Both the position numbers and the translations under genes were made by a program. A DNA stretch of 64,000 bases. Source: Streptohalobacillus salinus (lineage in GTDB: Bacteria > Bacillota > Bacilli > Bacillales > Amphibacillaceae). Under the pieces are notes generated by a model. The model was not told the DNA's origin, ran no database searches, and saw only the letters and a list, made by a program, of their open reading frames with translations. The stretch lies in NCBI RefSeq assembly GCF_003201605.1, contig NZ_QJJR01000006.1, forward strand, positions 1-64,000, read 5' to 3'. The first letter of the stretch is position 1; the number at the start of each line of letters is the position of its first letter. This document shows, piece by piece, positions 9,213-18,521 of the stretch.

Positions 9213-9842
9213 ATGAATTTATTAGTTGTTAAAGCAAACAACCGCCCATCTACACAAGCTACATCACCAAAAATGTACGATGCATTCATCGAGGAAGTAA
9301 ACAAAAACGACCAAGTGAACGTTACCGTCTATGATGTTTACGAAGAAAAAATGCCCTACTTAGGCCAAGAAATCTTTGATGCATACGTTAAATTAGAAGG
9401 CCACGAACAATTAACTGAAGCGGAAAATCACTTATTTACTGAACAATCAAAAGTTCGTGAATTATTTGAAGCAGCTGATGCCGTTGCCTTTGTTTTTCCG
9501 TTATGGAACTTAACAATCCCAGCCAAATTACAAACATTTGTTGATTATGTGTTCTCAGCTGGTTTCACATTTAAATATGATACTGAAGGTAACATGATTC
9601 AGCTTATGCCAGAAAAGAAAATCATTCTCCTAAACGCACGTGGTGGTGTATATTCAACACCAGAGATGCAACCAATGGAAATGGCTGTTAACTACATGCG
9701 CACGTCATTTGGTGGCGTTATGGGTATGGAAATCATTAATGAAGTTATTATTGAAGGACATAACCAAGATCCGTCTAAAGCAGAAGAAATTATTGCTGAG
9801 GGACTAGAAAAAGTAAGAGAAGCAGCTAGAAACTTAAAATAA
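9213..9842 (+). CDS. azoR: FMN-dependent NADH azoreductase
   Basis: A 209-residue flavodoxin-fold quinone/azo reductase of the AzoR family. It shows the FMN-binding stretch FPLWNLTIPAKLQTFVDY (about 94-111), the following FTFKY segment, and LLNARGGVYS (about 143-152). It uses NADH to reduce quinones, azo dyes and other electrophiles by two-electron steps and is often induced by electrophile stress. GGAGG lies 9 nt before the ATG. It is divergent from the TetR-heliorhodopsin pair and ends in its own terminator, so it is a single-gene unit likely tied to the TetR regulator. Confidence 0.9.
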   Translation: MNLLVVKANNRPSTQATSPKMYDAFIEEVNKNDQVNVTVYDVYEEKMPYLGQEIFDAYVKLEGHEQLTEAENHLFTEQSKVRELFEAADAVAFVFPLWNLTIPAKLQTFVDYVFSAGFTFKYDTEGNMIQLMPEKKIILLNARGGVYSTPEMQPMEMAVNYMRTSFGGVMGMEIINEVIIEGHNQDPSKAEEIIAEGLEKVREAARNLK

Positions 9843-9859
9843 TATTTATAAAGATATTA

Positions 9860-9896
9860 AACAACCCACACATTGCTACCAATGTGTGGGTTGTTT
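9860..9896. terminator. Bidirectional terminator between azoR and the sucrose operon
   Basis: A 16-bp stem (AACAACCCACACATTG with its complement, 4-nt loop) flanked by A and T runs. It lies 18 bp after the azoreductase stop and 37 bp after the sucrose phosphorylase stop, so it can serve both converging genes. Confidence 0.8.
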
Positions 9897-9932
9897 GATA
9901 TCTTCAGCCCCATTTTCAACAAAGACGTTCCA

Positions 9933-11402
9933 TTAAACGAGATACTGCTTCCAATTACCCTCCGGCGTTGTGTATTGAATCACACTTTTACCGGTAGCTA
10001 AATCGACATCAAGAATCGCCTCAGACTTGGAATGTTTCCAAGCTAAAGAAATGGCATGATCTTCCGTTTCATTAACCGTAAATACACCGTCAAATGCCTC
10101 GTGTTCATTGCGAAACTCAATTAATTTCATCAGACGGCTTACAACCGGTTTCTTTAGTGCTGAATTAACGTCCTCAACCGTAAAATTCTCACGATTTATT
10201 TCACGTCCATCACCTGTTTCTTTCATCTTTTCTTCATTATTTTTACCAGCTAGTAAACCGACATAATACACTTGTGGAATACCAGGTGTAAAAAATTGAA
10301 GCGCGCGTGATGATAAATAGCGCTCATCATCTTCATTCAGTACTGAATAATAAGTACAACGAATTTGGTGAACATCAAAACCGTCTACATCTTTATGGTC
10401 GTCTGATTTAATCAAGCTTAAATTCGAACCGCGTGCAATCGTTTCATCAATGAGTGATCTTGCTTCTTTTGTATCAATTAATCCATCCAAATCTGGTTTA
10501 ACGGGAATACCATCATGACAGTCCAGCATCGTAAATTGCCGTTCTGGTCTTACTTTAAGATATGCTTTAAGTGCTGTTGATTGTTTATTAATCATTGCTT
10601 CTAATATGCGGTAAGGTAAAATAAAATCATAAATCCAGAATCCATGTTCACTTAATTTAGTTTGAATGGAATGGTGGGCATGCACTTCAGGAAGTAATTC
10701 AATGTCCATCTCATCAGCCAGCGCTTTTATCCAATCTAAAAATTCATAGATATCCGGTTCTACAAAGAAACAGCTTGTGCCTAATTTTTTAATGATATAG
10801 CCAACCGCATCTAATCGAACAATACTCACATTATTGGCTTTGAAGTTTAAAAAGAATTCACGAAATAATGCTCTAACCTTTGTTGAATGTATATCAAGAT
10901 CAATTTGTTCTGAGGGATCTGTTTTTCCAAAAGTCGTCCAAACACTTTCCATTTCACCACTTTCCTCAATTTCAAAAGTGGAGTAGGGCAATTCACGCCG
11001 TAAGAACATCTTATCAATATCTTCTTGATTCGGTTTTCCATCTGCCCAAATTTTATCCAAAGTTATAAAGTAATCCGCATACGCCGAATGACGACCTTTT
11101 CTCAGAAAATCTTGAAAATAAGGCGATTGCTTAGAAATATGATTAACCATTAAATCTAGTAGGACATCGCGTTGTTCACCGATGCGCCTTATATCATCCC
11201 AGTCTCCAAAGTTAGCGTCGATCTTCAAATAATCGATCGGAGCAAAACCGCGATCACCTGATGAAGGAAATGGCGGTAAAATATGCACGCCACCTTTAAA
11301 TAGCGCATTGAGTTGATGATTTAATAGTTCATTTAATGTTTTTAAATCTCCACCTAACGAATCTGGGTAAGTAATCAGTTGTACTTTATTTTTTAATGTC
11401 AT
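9933..11402 (-). CDS. gtfA: Sucrose phosphorylase-type GH13_18 enzyme
   Basis: A 489-residue enzyme of the sucrose phosphorylase subfamily, which turns sucrose and phosphate into glucose 1-phosphate and fructose. The nucleophile Asp198 lies in VRLDAVGY, the acid/base Glu239 in LLPEVHAHH, and the third carboxylate Asp297 in DCHDGIP. Length is normal (about 485-505). It is the last gene of the operon, 12 bp behind a fructokinase that would use the released fructose. Relatives act on sucrose 6-phosphate, glucosylglycerol or glucosylglycerate; the ABC importer and fructokinase favour free sucrose, but specificity is not proved by sequence. Confidence 0.85.
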   Translation of the reverse strand: MTLKNKVQLITYPDSLGGDLKTLNELLNHQLNALFKGGVHILPPFPSSGDRGFAPIDYLKIDANFGDWDDIRRIGEQRDVLLDLMVNHISKQSPYFQDFLRKGRHSAYADYFITLDKIWADGKPNQEDIDKMFLRRELPYSTFEIEESGEMESVWTTFGKTDPSEQIDLDIHSTKVRALFREFFLNFKANNVSIVRLDAVGYIIKKLGTSCFFVEPDIYEFLDWIKALADEMDIELLPEVHAHHSIQTKLSEHGFWIYDFILPYRILEAMINKQSTALKAYLKVRPERQFTMLDCHDGIPVKPDLDGLIDTKEARSLIDETIARGSNLSLIKSDDHKDVDGFDVHQIRCTYYSVLNEDDERYLSSRALQFFTPGIPQVYYVGLLAGKNNEEKMKETGDGREINRENFTVEDVNSALKKPVVSRLMKLIEFRNEHEAFDGVFTVNETEDHAISLAWKHSKSEAILDVDLATGKSVIQYTTPEGNWKQYLV

Positions 11403-11414
11403 TTTTATCCTCCC

Positions 11415-12374
11415 TTACAATCGTTCTGTCATCATGGTTTGTAATAATGTATAGTGCGGTAAATCAGCAATTGCACCCATATGTGCGAGTTTAAAGGCGC
11501 TAGTTAATAAACCAAGTTCAATTGATTCATGAACGGTTTCATCTTGTGTAATACCGGTATAAAACCCCGACCAAAACGCGTCTCCCGCACCCGTTGTATC
11601 AACGACAGTTTTCGCTTTTGATTGATAATAATTTTTCTCTCCATTTTGAGAAATAACCGCGCCCTTCGCACCAATGGTCATCATTACGAAAGGACAGCCA
11701 AGCGCGTGAAATTTATCGATTTGATTTTCAACAGTGTCAGGTCCAAAGATACGTTCCGCATCATCTTCGGACGGCTTAATGACATCAACTCGACCAATCA
11801 TATCTTTAATGATTGCGATACCGTCTTCATCATCTTGCCAAAGGCCCGGATGGTAATTTGGATCAAAACCGATTAATGCACCTGCGTCCCTTGCCTCTAC
11901 AATCACTTCATAAACAAGACGACGAGCATCTCGATTGGACATCGGCCAAGAAGAAAAATGCACAATTTTGGTGTTTTGAATTGCAAGCTTTAATTGGTCA
12001 GTCATTAAAAACTGATGATCAGCTCCTCGATAAAAGGTCGGTACTGGTGTCCCTTTACTTTTATTTATCACCACCATACTGGTTGGTAAAGTTGCTCGCT
12101 GCATCAAGCTTGTGTCCAACTGTTGTTTTTTAAGATGATCAATGAGGAAGTCACCGAAGCGATCATTGCCAACAGCTGCACATAGCTGTGAGTGTCCACC
12201 CAACCGACTTACATTCATTGCTAAGTTAGCTGGAGAGCCACCATAATAAGCATGAAATTGATTATTTTTAGTTAAACCTTCATAACTGTCAGATATCATA
12301 TCAATTAGTATTTCACCGATAGCTAGTACGTCAATCTTCTTATAGTTAAAATAAAACATATCTTTTGATTGCAC
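11415..12374 (-). CDS. PfkB family sugar kinase, probable fructokinase
   Basis: A 319-residue ribokinase/PfkB-fold kinase. It has the N-terminal GGSPANLAMNVSRLG motif (about 45-60) and the C-terminal DTTGAGDAFWSGF motif with catalytic Asp265. The start is GTG at 12374; a GGAGGGGG site upstream overlaps the stop codon of the alpha-glucosidase, so the two are coupled. Between alpha-glucosidase and sucrose phosphorylase, it most likely phosphorylates fructose to fructose 6-phosphate. A 2-keto-3-deoxygluconate kinase role is possible from fold alone but does not fit the operon. Confidence 0.85.
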   Translation of the reverse strand: MQSKDMFYFNYKKIDVLAIGEILIDMISDSYEGLTKNNQFHAYYGGSPANLAMNVSRLGGHSQLCAAVGNDRFGDFLIDHLKKQQLDTSLMQRATLPTSMVVINKSKGTPVPTFYRGADHQFLMTDQLKLAIQNTKIVHFSSWPMSNRDARRLVYEVIVEARDAGALIGFDPNYHPGLWQDDEDGIAIIKDMIGRVDVIKPSEDDAERIFGPDTVENQIDKFHALGCPFVMMTIGAKGAVISQNGEKNYYQSKAKTVVDTTGAGDAFWSGFYTGITQDETVHESIELGLLTSAFKLAHMGAIADLPHYTLLQTMMTERL

Positions 12375-12378
12375 ATTT

Positions 12379-14058
12379 TCACCCCCTCCGATTATTCCTC
12401 ATCATATATACACGTGCCTCAAACGGTTTGAACGTCCAAGGAATTGATTCTTCTTTACTCGGATAATTACTAAGGAGCAACTCTCTTTCTTCTGTTAGAA
12501 TAGCCGGTTGTTGAATTTTAACAACCTCCTCGGTTAAGTTAACCATCACTACACTAATCGTATCTTCTAGCGTTCTTGAGTATACAAACATGTTTGGATG
12601 ATTCTCTAAATATAACTGGTAACTGCCATAAGTAAAGACCTCTCGGCTCTTCTTTAGCTTAATCAGTTTTTTATAGAAGTTCAAAATGGAGTTTGAATCT
12701 TTCAACTGATCATTAACGTTAATCTCTTTATAATTTGGGTTAACATTTAACCAAGGGTGCACTTTTGAGAATCCTGCGTAAGTATCATCGCTCCATTGCA
12801 TTGGTGTTCTTGAATTATCACGGCTTGTTAGCCATATTAATTCCATTAATTCAGACGCATCAACGCCTTCTTTGACTTTATTTTTATACATGTTTTTATC
12901 TGCGATATCATTGTAATCATCAATCGACGGGAATTTAACATTTGTCATTCCAATTTCTTGGCCTTGATAAATAAACGGTGTACCCTGCATTAAAAAGTAA
13001 ACAGTAGCCAGTGCTGTTGCGCTCTCGTACCAATAGACTTTATCGTTTCCCCACACCGAAACTTTTCTAGGTTGGTCATGATTTTCAATAAAAAGTGCGT
13101 TCCATCCTTTATTTTCTAACGCTTTTTGCCATTTAGATAAAATTTTCTTAAATGCAACCAGGTCAAACTCTGCTTTATTTTTCGGATCCCACAATTCCAT
13201 GTGTTCAAATTGAAACACCATATTGAATGCCCCATTTTCTTCACCAATCCATTGGTCCAGATCCTGTTCATCCTCGACTTTTACTCCGTTAGCCTCACCA
13301 ACAGTCATGATATCGTAATTATCAAACGTTTCTTTTTTTAATTCTGATAGATAATCATGTATCCCAGTAACATTCATATGTCGTTCCAGAGAATATACAT
13401 ATTGTTTTTCGGAAGGATTCGGTAAATCGGTAAAATCGGTCTTGTGAATATGACTAATCGCATCTACCCTAAACCCATCAATACCTTTTTCAAGCCACCA
13501 ATTAATCATGTCATACAATTCGCTTCTGACTTCTCTGTTTTTCCAATTTAAATCAGGTTGCTTTTTCGAAAAGATATGAAAGTAATATTGCTTACTTTCT
13601 TTATCATATTCCCAAATAGAACCCCCAAAGATACTTTCCCAATTGTTAGGCTCCTTGCCGTTCTTACCCTCTCTCCAAATGTACCAATCTCGTTTTTCAC
13701 TATCTTTAGATGACTTAGACTCAATAAACCATGGATGTTCATCACTAGTATGGTTGATCACTAAATCTAAAATTAATTTCATCCCTCTAGCATGAACTTC
13801 CTCTAATAACTCATCAAATTCCTTCATTGAACCGAACTCTGGTAAAATAGCTTGATAATCACTAATATCATAGCCATTATCGTCATTAGGCGATTCATAC
13901 ATCGGCGATACCCATATCACGTCAATTCCTAAATCTTTTAGATAGTCTAATTTCGAAATTATTCCTTTAATGTCACCAACGCCATCACCATTTGTATCCT
14001 TGAAACTACGTGGATATATCTGATAAACGACGGCTTCTTTCCACCATTGCTTATTCAA
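12379..14058 (-). CDS. GH13 alpha-glucosidase (oligo-1,6-glucosidase-like)
   Basis: A 559-residue intracellular alpha-glucosidase. With a TTG start at 14058 (AGGGGAG site 7 nt before), the catalytic residues fall at Asp199 (GFRVDAIS), Glu255 (VGEANG) and Asp328 (ENHDQP), almost exactly the numbering of the Bacillus cereus oligo-1,6-glucosidase, which supports this start. The residue after the nucleophile is Ala, where alpha-1,6 enzymes have Val and alpha-1,4 enzymes Thr, so the preferred linkage is uncertain. It carries the calcium-loop-like DTNGDGVGD near the N-terminus. In the sucrose operon it would hydrolyse imported sucrose-like or isomalto-oligosaccharides. Confidence 0.87.
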   Translation of the reverse strand: MNKQWWKEAVVYQIYPRSFKDTNGDGVGDIKGIISKLDYLKDLGIDVIWVSPMYESPNDDNGYDISDYQAILPEFGSMKEFDELLEEVHARGMKLILDLVINHTSDEHPWFIESKSSKDSEKRDWYIWREGKNGKEPNNWESIFGGSIWEYDKESKQYYFHIFSKKQPDLNWKNREVRSELYDMINWWLEKGIDGFRVDAISHIHKTDFTDLPNPSEKQYVYSLERHMNVTGIHDYLSELKKETFDNYDIMTVGEANGVKVEDEQDLDQWIGEENGAFNMVFQFEHMELWDPKNKAEFDLVAFKKILSKWQKALENKGWNALFIENHDQPRKVSVWGNDKVYWYESATALATVYFLMQGTPFIYQGQEIGMTNVKFPSIDDYNDIADKNMYKNKVKEGVDASELMELIWLTSRDNSRTPMQWSDDTYAGFSKVHPWLNVNPNYKEINVNDQLKDSNSILNFYKKLIKLKKSREVFTYGSYQLYLENHPNMFVYSRTLEDTISVVMVNLTEEVVKIQQPAILTEERELLLSNYPSKEESIPWTFKPFEARVYMMRNNRRG

Positions 14059-14138
14059 ATTCAATCTCCCCTTAATCAACATCTTTTAAAAATCATTTAT
14101 ATTCTAGACAATCAGAATTCGTGGCGCGTTTAACTGTT

Positions 14139-14954
14139 TTACTTAACTGCTCCATCTGAAACGCCTTCAATAATTTGCTTTTGCGCAAAGAAGTAACCCG
14201 CTACCACTGGAATAATTGCTAAAGTCAATCCTGCTAAAGCCAAGTGCCATTGTTTCGTATATTGTCCAAAGAAAAAGAACATTCTTAACGGAATAGTTGC
14301 TGTTTCTTGGCTCAATACTAAATTAGGTAGTAAAAAATCATTCCAAATCCAAATCGTATTCAAAATCGCAACGGTCACCGAAATTGGTTTAAGTAGCGGA
14401 AAAATAATTTTAATGAAAATTTGAAATCGGTTGGCACCATCAATTGTTGCTGCTTCATCTAGTGAAGCAGATATACCAGTCATAGCTCCGTGATAAAGGA
14501 ATATTGATAGACTGCAACCAAAACCTAAATACATAAAAATCAATCCGACTGGATTCAACATATTTGCTTTACCAAACATAGAAACAAGCGGGATCATTAC
14601 CGATTGAAAAGGAATCAACATTGCTGCTACAAATACAAGCAATAAGGTTGAGCTTAATCTACTTTTATTTCTTGAGAGTGCATATCCCGCCATTGAAGAA
14701 AAGAAAATAATTATTGATATGCTCACAACAGTAATAACTGTTGAGTAGAACAAAGAATTAAGAAAATTCAATTCTGTAAAAGCTTCTTTAAAATTCGCTA
14801 AATTGAATGATGATGGGAAGCCAATGACGTCTCTAAAAATATCTACTTTTGATTTAAATGCATTAGATATCATTAAATAAAACGGGACCACCCAAAGCAA
14901 TGCCAGTATGATGCCGATTACTTCTAAAAAAAATCTTTTTTTAGTTTTTCTCAT
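14139..14954 (-). CDS. Sugar ABC transporter permease (MalG/UgpE type)
   Basis: A 271-residue CUT1-type permease with six membrane helices. The EAA loop that docks on the ATPase reads SLDEAATIDGANRFQIFIKIIFPLLKP (about 168-194). Its ATG overlaps the stop of the partner permease as TAATG, so the two are translationally coupled. No ATPase gene lies in the operon; CUT1 systems of Bacilli often share one MsmK-type ATPase encoded elsewhere. Substrate is inferred to be sucrose or a related alpha-glucoside from the enzymes downstream. Confidence 0.9.
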   Translation of the reverse strand: MRKTKKRFFLEVIGIILALLWVVPFYLMISNAFKSKVDIFRDVIGFPSSFNLANFKEAFTELNFLNSLFYSTVITVVSISIIIFFSSMAGYALSRNKSRLSSTLLLVFVAAMLIPFQSVMIPLVSMFGKANMLNPVGLIFMYLGFGCSLSIFLYHGAMTGISASLDEAATIDGANRFQIFIKIIFPLLKPISVTVAILNTIWIWNDFLLPNLVLSQETATIPLRMFFFFGQYTKQWHLALAGLTLAIIPVVAGYFFAQKQIIEGVSDGAVK

Positions 14955-15814
14955 TATAAATCGACCTCTCTCTTTTTGTTGTAGTACACTTGCGAAAGAG
15001 CTATTACTGCAATAATAATAAAGAATATAACAGCTTTAGCTTGTCCATAAGCTAACTGATTTCTAGTATATGCTGTCCGAACGATATCCATTGCTACCAT
15101 TTGAGTCGATCCAAATGGTCCACCTTCTGTAAGTGATAAATTCTGATCATATATCTTAAACGCATTTGAAAGCGTCAAAAACATACTTACTGTGAAAGCA
15201 GGTGCTACTAGAGGAAAAGTGATATGTCTGAAGCGTTGCAAACTTGACGCTCCATCAATATCGGCCGCTTCATTCAATTCATTAGGAATATTTTGAAGAT
15301 ATGCGATATAGATAATCATAATGTAGCCTGACATTTGCCAAATCGTTAAAATTACCAATCCCCAAAATCCAGTATTTGTAGTCGATAGCCACCCTTGAAG
15401 TGATGGAATCCCAAGTGACTGACCAATTTCTCCAAATACATTAATAAAAACAAACTGCCATATAAAACCTAATATTAATCCACCGATAAGGTTCGGCATA
15501 AAGAAAATAGTTCTCAAAAAATTGCTGGATTTTAATTTTTGTGTAACTAAAATAGCTAAACCTAGACCAATAATATTCAATAAAATAACAGCCACAATAG
15601 AAAATAAAGTCGTAAACTTTAATGCATCAATAAAGGTTTCATCCTTGAGGATATTTAGATAGTGCTCAAAACCAACAAATTTAGTAACGGTTAAACCGTT
15701 CCAATCAGTAAATGAATAATAGGTACCGATTATTAGTGGGATAAACACAACAATGGCTAGCGCTAAAAGTACAGGTGTTAAAAACAACCAAAATGATAGA
15801 TCTTTATTCTTCAT
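14954..15814 (-). CDS. Sugar ABC transporter permease (MalF/UgpA type)
   Basis: A 286-residue CUT1 permease with six helices and the EAA loop NELNEAADIDGASSLQRF ending in HITFPLVAP (about 182-210). It follows the binding-protein gene by 78 bp and is coupled to the second permease. Together they form the membrane channel of the sugar importer. The gap to the binding protein contains a short imperfect repeat (GCCAACAAAGCCAATAAAGC) that could form a weak hairpin tuning expression of the downstream genes, which is common after highly expressed binding proteins. Confidence 0.9.
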   Translation of the reverse strand: MKNKDLSFWLFLTPVLLALAIVVFIPLIIGTYYSFTDWNGLTVTKFVGFEHYLNILKDETFIDALKFTTLFSIVAVILLNIIGLGLAILVTQKLKSSNFLRTIFFMPNLIGGLILGFIWQFVFINVFGEIGQSLGIPSLQGWLSTTNTGFWGLVILTIWQMSGYIMIIYIAYLQNIPNELNEAADIDGASSLQRFRHITFPLVAPAFTVSMFLTLSNAFKIYDQNLSLTEGGPFGSTQMVAMDIVRTAYTRNQLAYGQAKAVIFFIIIAVIALSQVYYNKKREVDL

Positions 15815-15892
15815 TTGTCTTCCCCCTCAATCAAGTAATAAATAGAAGAAAGCCAACAAAGCCAATAAAGCTATGTTAGCTTTCATCTTCAA

Positions 15893-17194
15893 TTAGTTAC
15901 GTCCTTCTTCCCATTTCTCGGTAGCATTTGTTAAAACATCTTCCCACTCTAATCCATCAGCAATATATTCTTGCATGAATTCACCTAATAAATCTCCCCA
16001 AGAATTGCTTGGGAACCCATTGAATACCCAACCAATTGTCTCACCAGCTTCAGAATATCTAAAAATTTCTTTGGAAATAGGGTCGTTAATCATGTCTGCA
16101 CTGTATCCTTCATATGCTGGAATAAAGTTAAACTCTGACGTAACGGTTTCTTTACCTACCTCAGAGGTATTCATCCAATCTAAAAAGTCTTTAGCGGCTT
16201 GAACGGTTGCCTCGTCTTTATTTTTATTCACACCCCAATAATTTGGTACACCCACTGGTAACTTTCCTTCTAATCCTTCAACAGGAATAGGAAGAATACC
16301 AAGATTTTGAGCTAAGTCTGGATCCATCTGTTCAACAGAAGGATAAATCCAGTTCCCTTGTTGAATCACTGCAACTTGCCCTAGCGAGAAATATTGCTCT
16401 ACTTGTTGTGAGTAATCAATATTTAACGTCGGTTGAACAGAATATTCCACCTGTAAATCAAGCATTCTTTTCAGCTCATCGCCACGCTCAAAAGTTACTG
16501 TGTCAGCATTATACGCCTCAAGAATATTATTATTAAACTCAGGTGCCAAGTAAGCATTAGCTAAGTGTGCACCAATAATCCAACGTTCTTTAGCACCTAG
16601 CGCATTTACTGCGACAATACCTAAATCATCTTTTTGACTATCAATTGTGCTAAACGCATTTTCTAAGTCTTCATAGGTCATAATTGATGAAGCATCAACG
16701 CCAGCATTCTCAAAAATTTCTTTATTATAGATATAACCATAACCTTCAAGGTTATAAGGTAATCCTAATACAGCATCACCATCTCTTACAGAATCTAGGG
16801 TTCCCTCAAAAGCAAGTTGAGCCGATTCAGTGTCTGATAAATCTGCTAAGTAATCTTTGAACTGTTCTGCTTCAGTTGGACCTGCAATACTGAAGATTTC
16901 TGGCTCATCGCCCGAAGAAAATCTAGTTTTTAGTGATCCAATATAATCCGAACCTCCACCAACAGCAACGAACTCAATATTTACGTTTGGATTTTCTTCT
17001 TCGTAAACTTCTACCATCGCTTCAAATTGATCTTTAATTTCTACTTTACCTTGAAAAACATTAATGGTAATTTGTTCTTCACCTGAAGTATCATCACCAT
17101 TTGCATTACTTTCACTTGAACCATCGCCACCACAAGCAGCAAGAACTAAAACAGCTAACAACAATACAATAAGACCTTTTAAATGTTTACTCAT
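15893..17194 (-). CDS. Sugar-binding lipoprotein of the CUT1 ABC importer
   Basis: A 433-residue extracellular solute-binding protein. The signal peptide ends in a lipobox LAAC with Cys21 as lipid anchor, followed by a Gly/Ser/Asp/Glu-rich linker; the mature part is a family 1 binding fold with an aromatic-rich C-terminal lobe (GWVFNGFPSNSWGD). The ATG at 17194 has AGGGGGT upstream; an earlier in-frame ATG would place charged residues before the signal peptide. First gene of the sugar operon, divergent from the LacI regulator, with operator-like sites in its leader. Confidence 0.92.
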   Translation of the reverse strand: MSKHLKGLIVLLLAVLVLAACGGDGSSESNANGDDTSGEEQITINVFQGKVEIKDQFEAMVEVYEEENPNVNIEFVAVGGGSDYIGSLKTRFSSGDEPEIFSIAGPTEAEQFKDYLADLSDTESAQLAFEGTLDSVRDGDAVLGLPYNLEGYGYIYNKEIFENAGVDASSIMTYEDLENAFSTIDSQKDDLGIVAVNALGAKERWIIGAHLANAYLAPEFNNNILEAYNADTVTFERGDELKRMLDLQVEYSVQPTLNIDYSQQVEQYFSLGQVAVIQQGNWIYPSVEQMDPDLAQNLGILPIPVEGLEGKLPVGVPNYWGVNKNKDEATVQAAKDFLDWMNTSEVGKETVTSEFNFIPAYEGYSADMINDPISKEIFRYSEAGETIGWVFNGFPSNSWGDLLGEFMQEYIADGLEWEDVLTNATEKWEEGRN

Positions 17195-17213
17195 TTTTTT
17201 ACCCCCTATTTTT

Positions 17214-17227
17214 TGTAAGCGTTCACA
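17214..17227. promoter_or_regulatory. cre-like/LacI-type operator before the sugar-binding protein
   Basis: TGTAAGCGTTCACA matches the cre consensus TGWNANCGNTNWCA at all fixed positions and is nearly palindromic. It lies only 19 bp before the start codon, so bound protein would act as a roadblock or sit in the leader. CcpA or the adjacent LacI protein could bind it. Confidence 0.6.
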
Positions 17228-17339
17228 AATCAATTTAAAAAAATACATTAACACCGCCAGCTTTATTTAAATAGCTGATCATCTCCTTCATTTTTTTGTA
17301 TTTCTTTAATGATTTAATCTTAGCATCATCATAATTATA

Positions 17340-17354
17340 TGTCAAACGTTTTCA
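17340..17354. promoter_or_regulatory. Second LacI-type operator in the divergent sugar promoter region
   Basis: TGTCAAACGTTTTCA has a palindromic AAACGTTT core (17344-17351) with TG/CA ends, the form bound by LacI family regulators. It lies mid-way in the 337-bp divergent region between the binding protein and lacI-type genes and could be the specific operator. The rest of that region is A/T-rich with no gene. Confidence 0.5.
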
Positions 17355-17531
17355 TAAATTTTTATTAAAAAAATACAACAAAAAAACCCTACAAATCAAC
17401 GATTCAAAAATAAAAGTTAAAAAAACGCACTAGATAAACTTAATTAAATAGCTTTATAAAGTCTTATATATGAAAACCTTTAACATATGTTATACTAAAA
17501 GAAATATTAAAAAAAAAACGAGGAATGTCAC

Positions 17532-18521
17532 ATGGCTGGAATTAAAGATGTCGCAAAAAAAGCTGGTGTATCGGTAACAACCGTTTCACGGGTGATGAAT
17601 AACCGTGGATACATTGGTGAAGAAACTCGTAAAAAGGTAGAAGAGGCTATAAAAGCGCTGGATTATTCACCAAACCAAATCGCTCGATCATTACTTTCTA
17701 ATCAATCACATCTAATTGGTTTAATCGTACCCGAGATTAGACACCCCTTCTTTAGCGAAATGATGCACTGGGTAGAGTACTATGCAAGTTTGAAAAATTA
17801 TAAAATAATCATTTGTAACTCTGTTAATGATAAAGAGAAAGAACAAGGGTATCTACAAATGTTAAAAGAGCACAGAGCTGACGGAGTGATTATGTGCAGC
17901 CATACTTTAGATACTGAAGTTTATCAAAATCTTACCATCCCTATTGTCTCTTTTGATCGCATCATCTCTACTAAAATACCTTATGTCGCTAGTGATAATT
18001 ATCATGGCGGGGAGATTGCCACACATCACCTTATCGAACAAGGCTGTAAGAAGTTATTACATATTTCCGGTCCACTTGACTTTGAGATGCTATCCAATCG
18101 GCGCTTTGACGCATTTCAAATGACCGCAAACCGCCATGATATCGAATGGAAAGTTATCGAGGGGGCAAATGTAGATGCGACATTTGAAGAAAATTATCGC
18201 TTTATTGAAGAAGAGGTCGGCACCTTACTTTCAGAATTTGATGGCGTCTTTTGTAGTAATGACTTGATGGCTTACGCTTTAGCTATTTATGCATCAAGAA
18301 ATAACATCCCTGTGCCTGATCATTTGAAAATTATTGGTTATGATTACCATAGTTTTACACGTATGCTTCAAACACCTAAACTCACAACGATTAGGCAACC
18401 CATTGAGCTTCTCGCAAAACAGTTAGTGCGATCTCTAATAAAACGCATTGAAAATAACGAAAAAAATATAGATGAACGAACAATTTTTGATATTGAGCTT
18501 ATCCAAGGAGAGACCACATAA
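17532..18521 (+). CDS. LacI family regulator of the sucrose operon
   Basis: A 329-residue repressor: N-terminal DNA-binding headpiece (residues 1-57) with IKDVAKKAGVSVTTVSRVMN and hinge DYSPNQIARSL, then a periplasmic-binding-protein-like sugar domain ending in the usual TTIRQP motif (about 285). GAGG lies upstream of the ATG. It is divergent from the sugar ABC/sucrose phosphorylase operon, so it is the probable specific regulator, binding the AAACGTTT-type operator and responding to sucrose or a product. The inducer is inferred only. Confidence 0.9.
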   Translation: MAGIKDVAKKAGVSVTTVSRVMNNRGYIGEETRKKVEEAIKALDYSPNQIARSLLSNQSHLIGLIVPEIRHPFFSEMMHWVEYYASLKNYKIIICNSVNDKEKEQGYLQMLKEHRADGVIMCSHTLDTEVYQNLTIPIVSFDRIISTKIPYVASDNYHGGEIATHHLIEQGCKKLLHISGPLDFEMLSNRRFDAFQMTANRHDIEWKVIEGANVDATFEENYRFIEEEVGTLLSEFDGVFCSNDLMAYALAIYASRNNIPVPDHLKIIGYDYHSFTRMLQTPKLTTIRQPIELLAKQLVRSLIKRIENNEKNIDERTIFDIELIQGETT

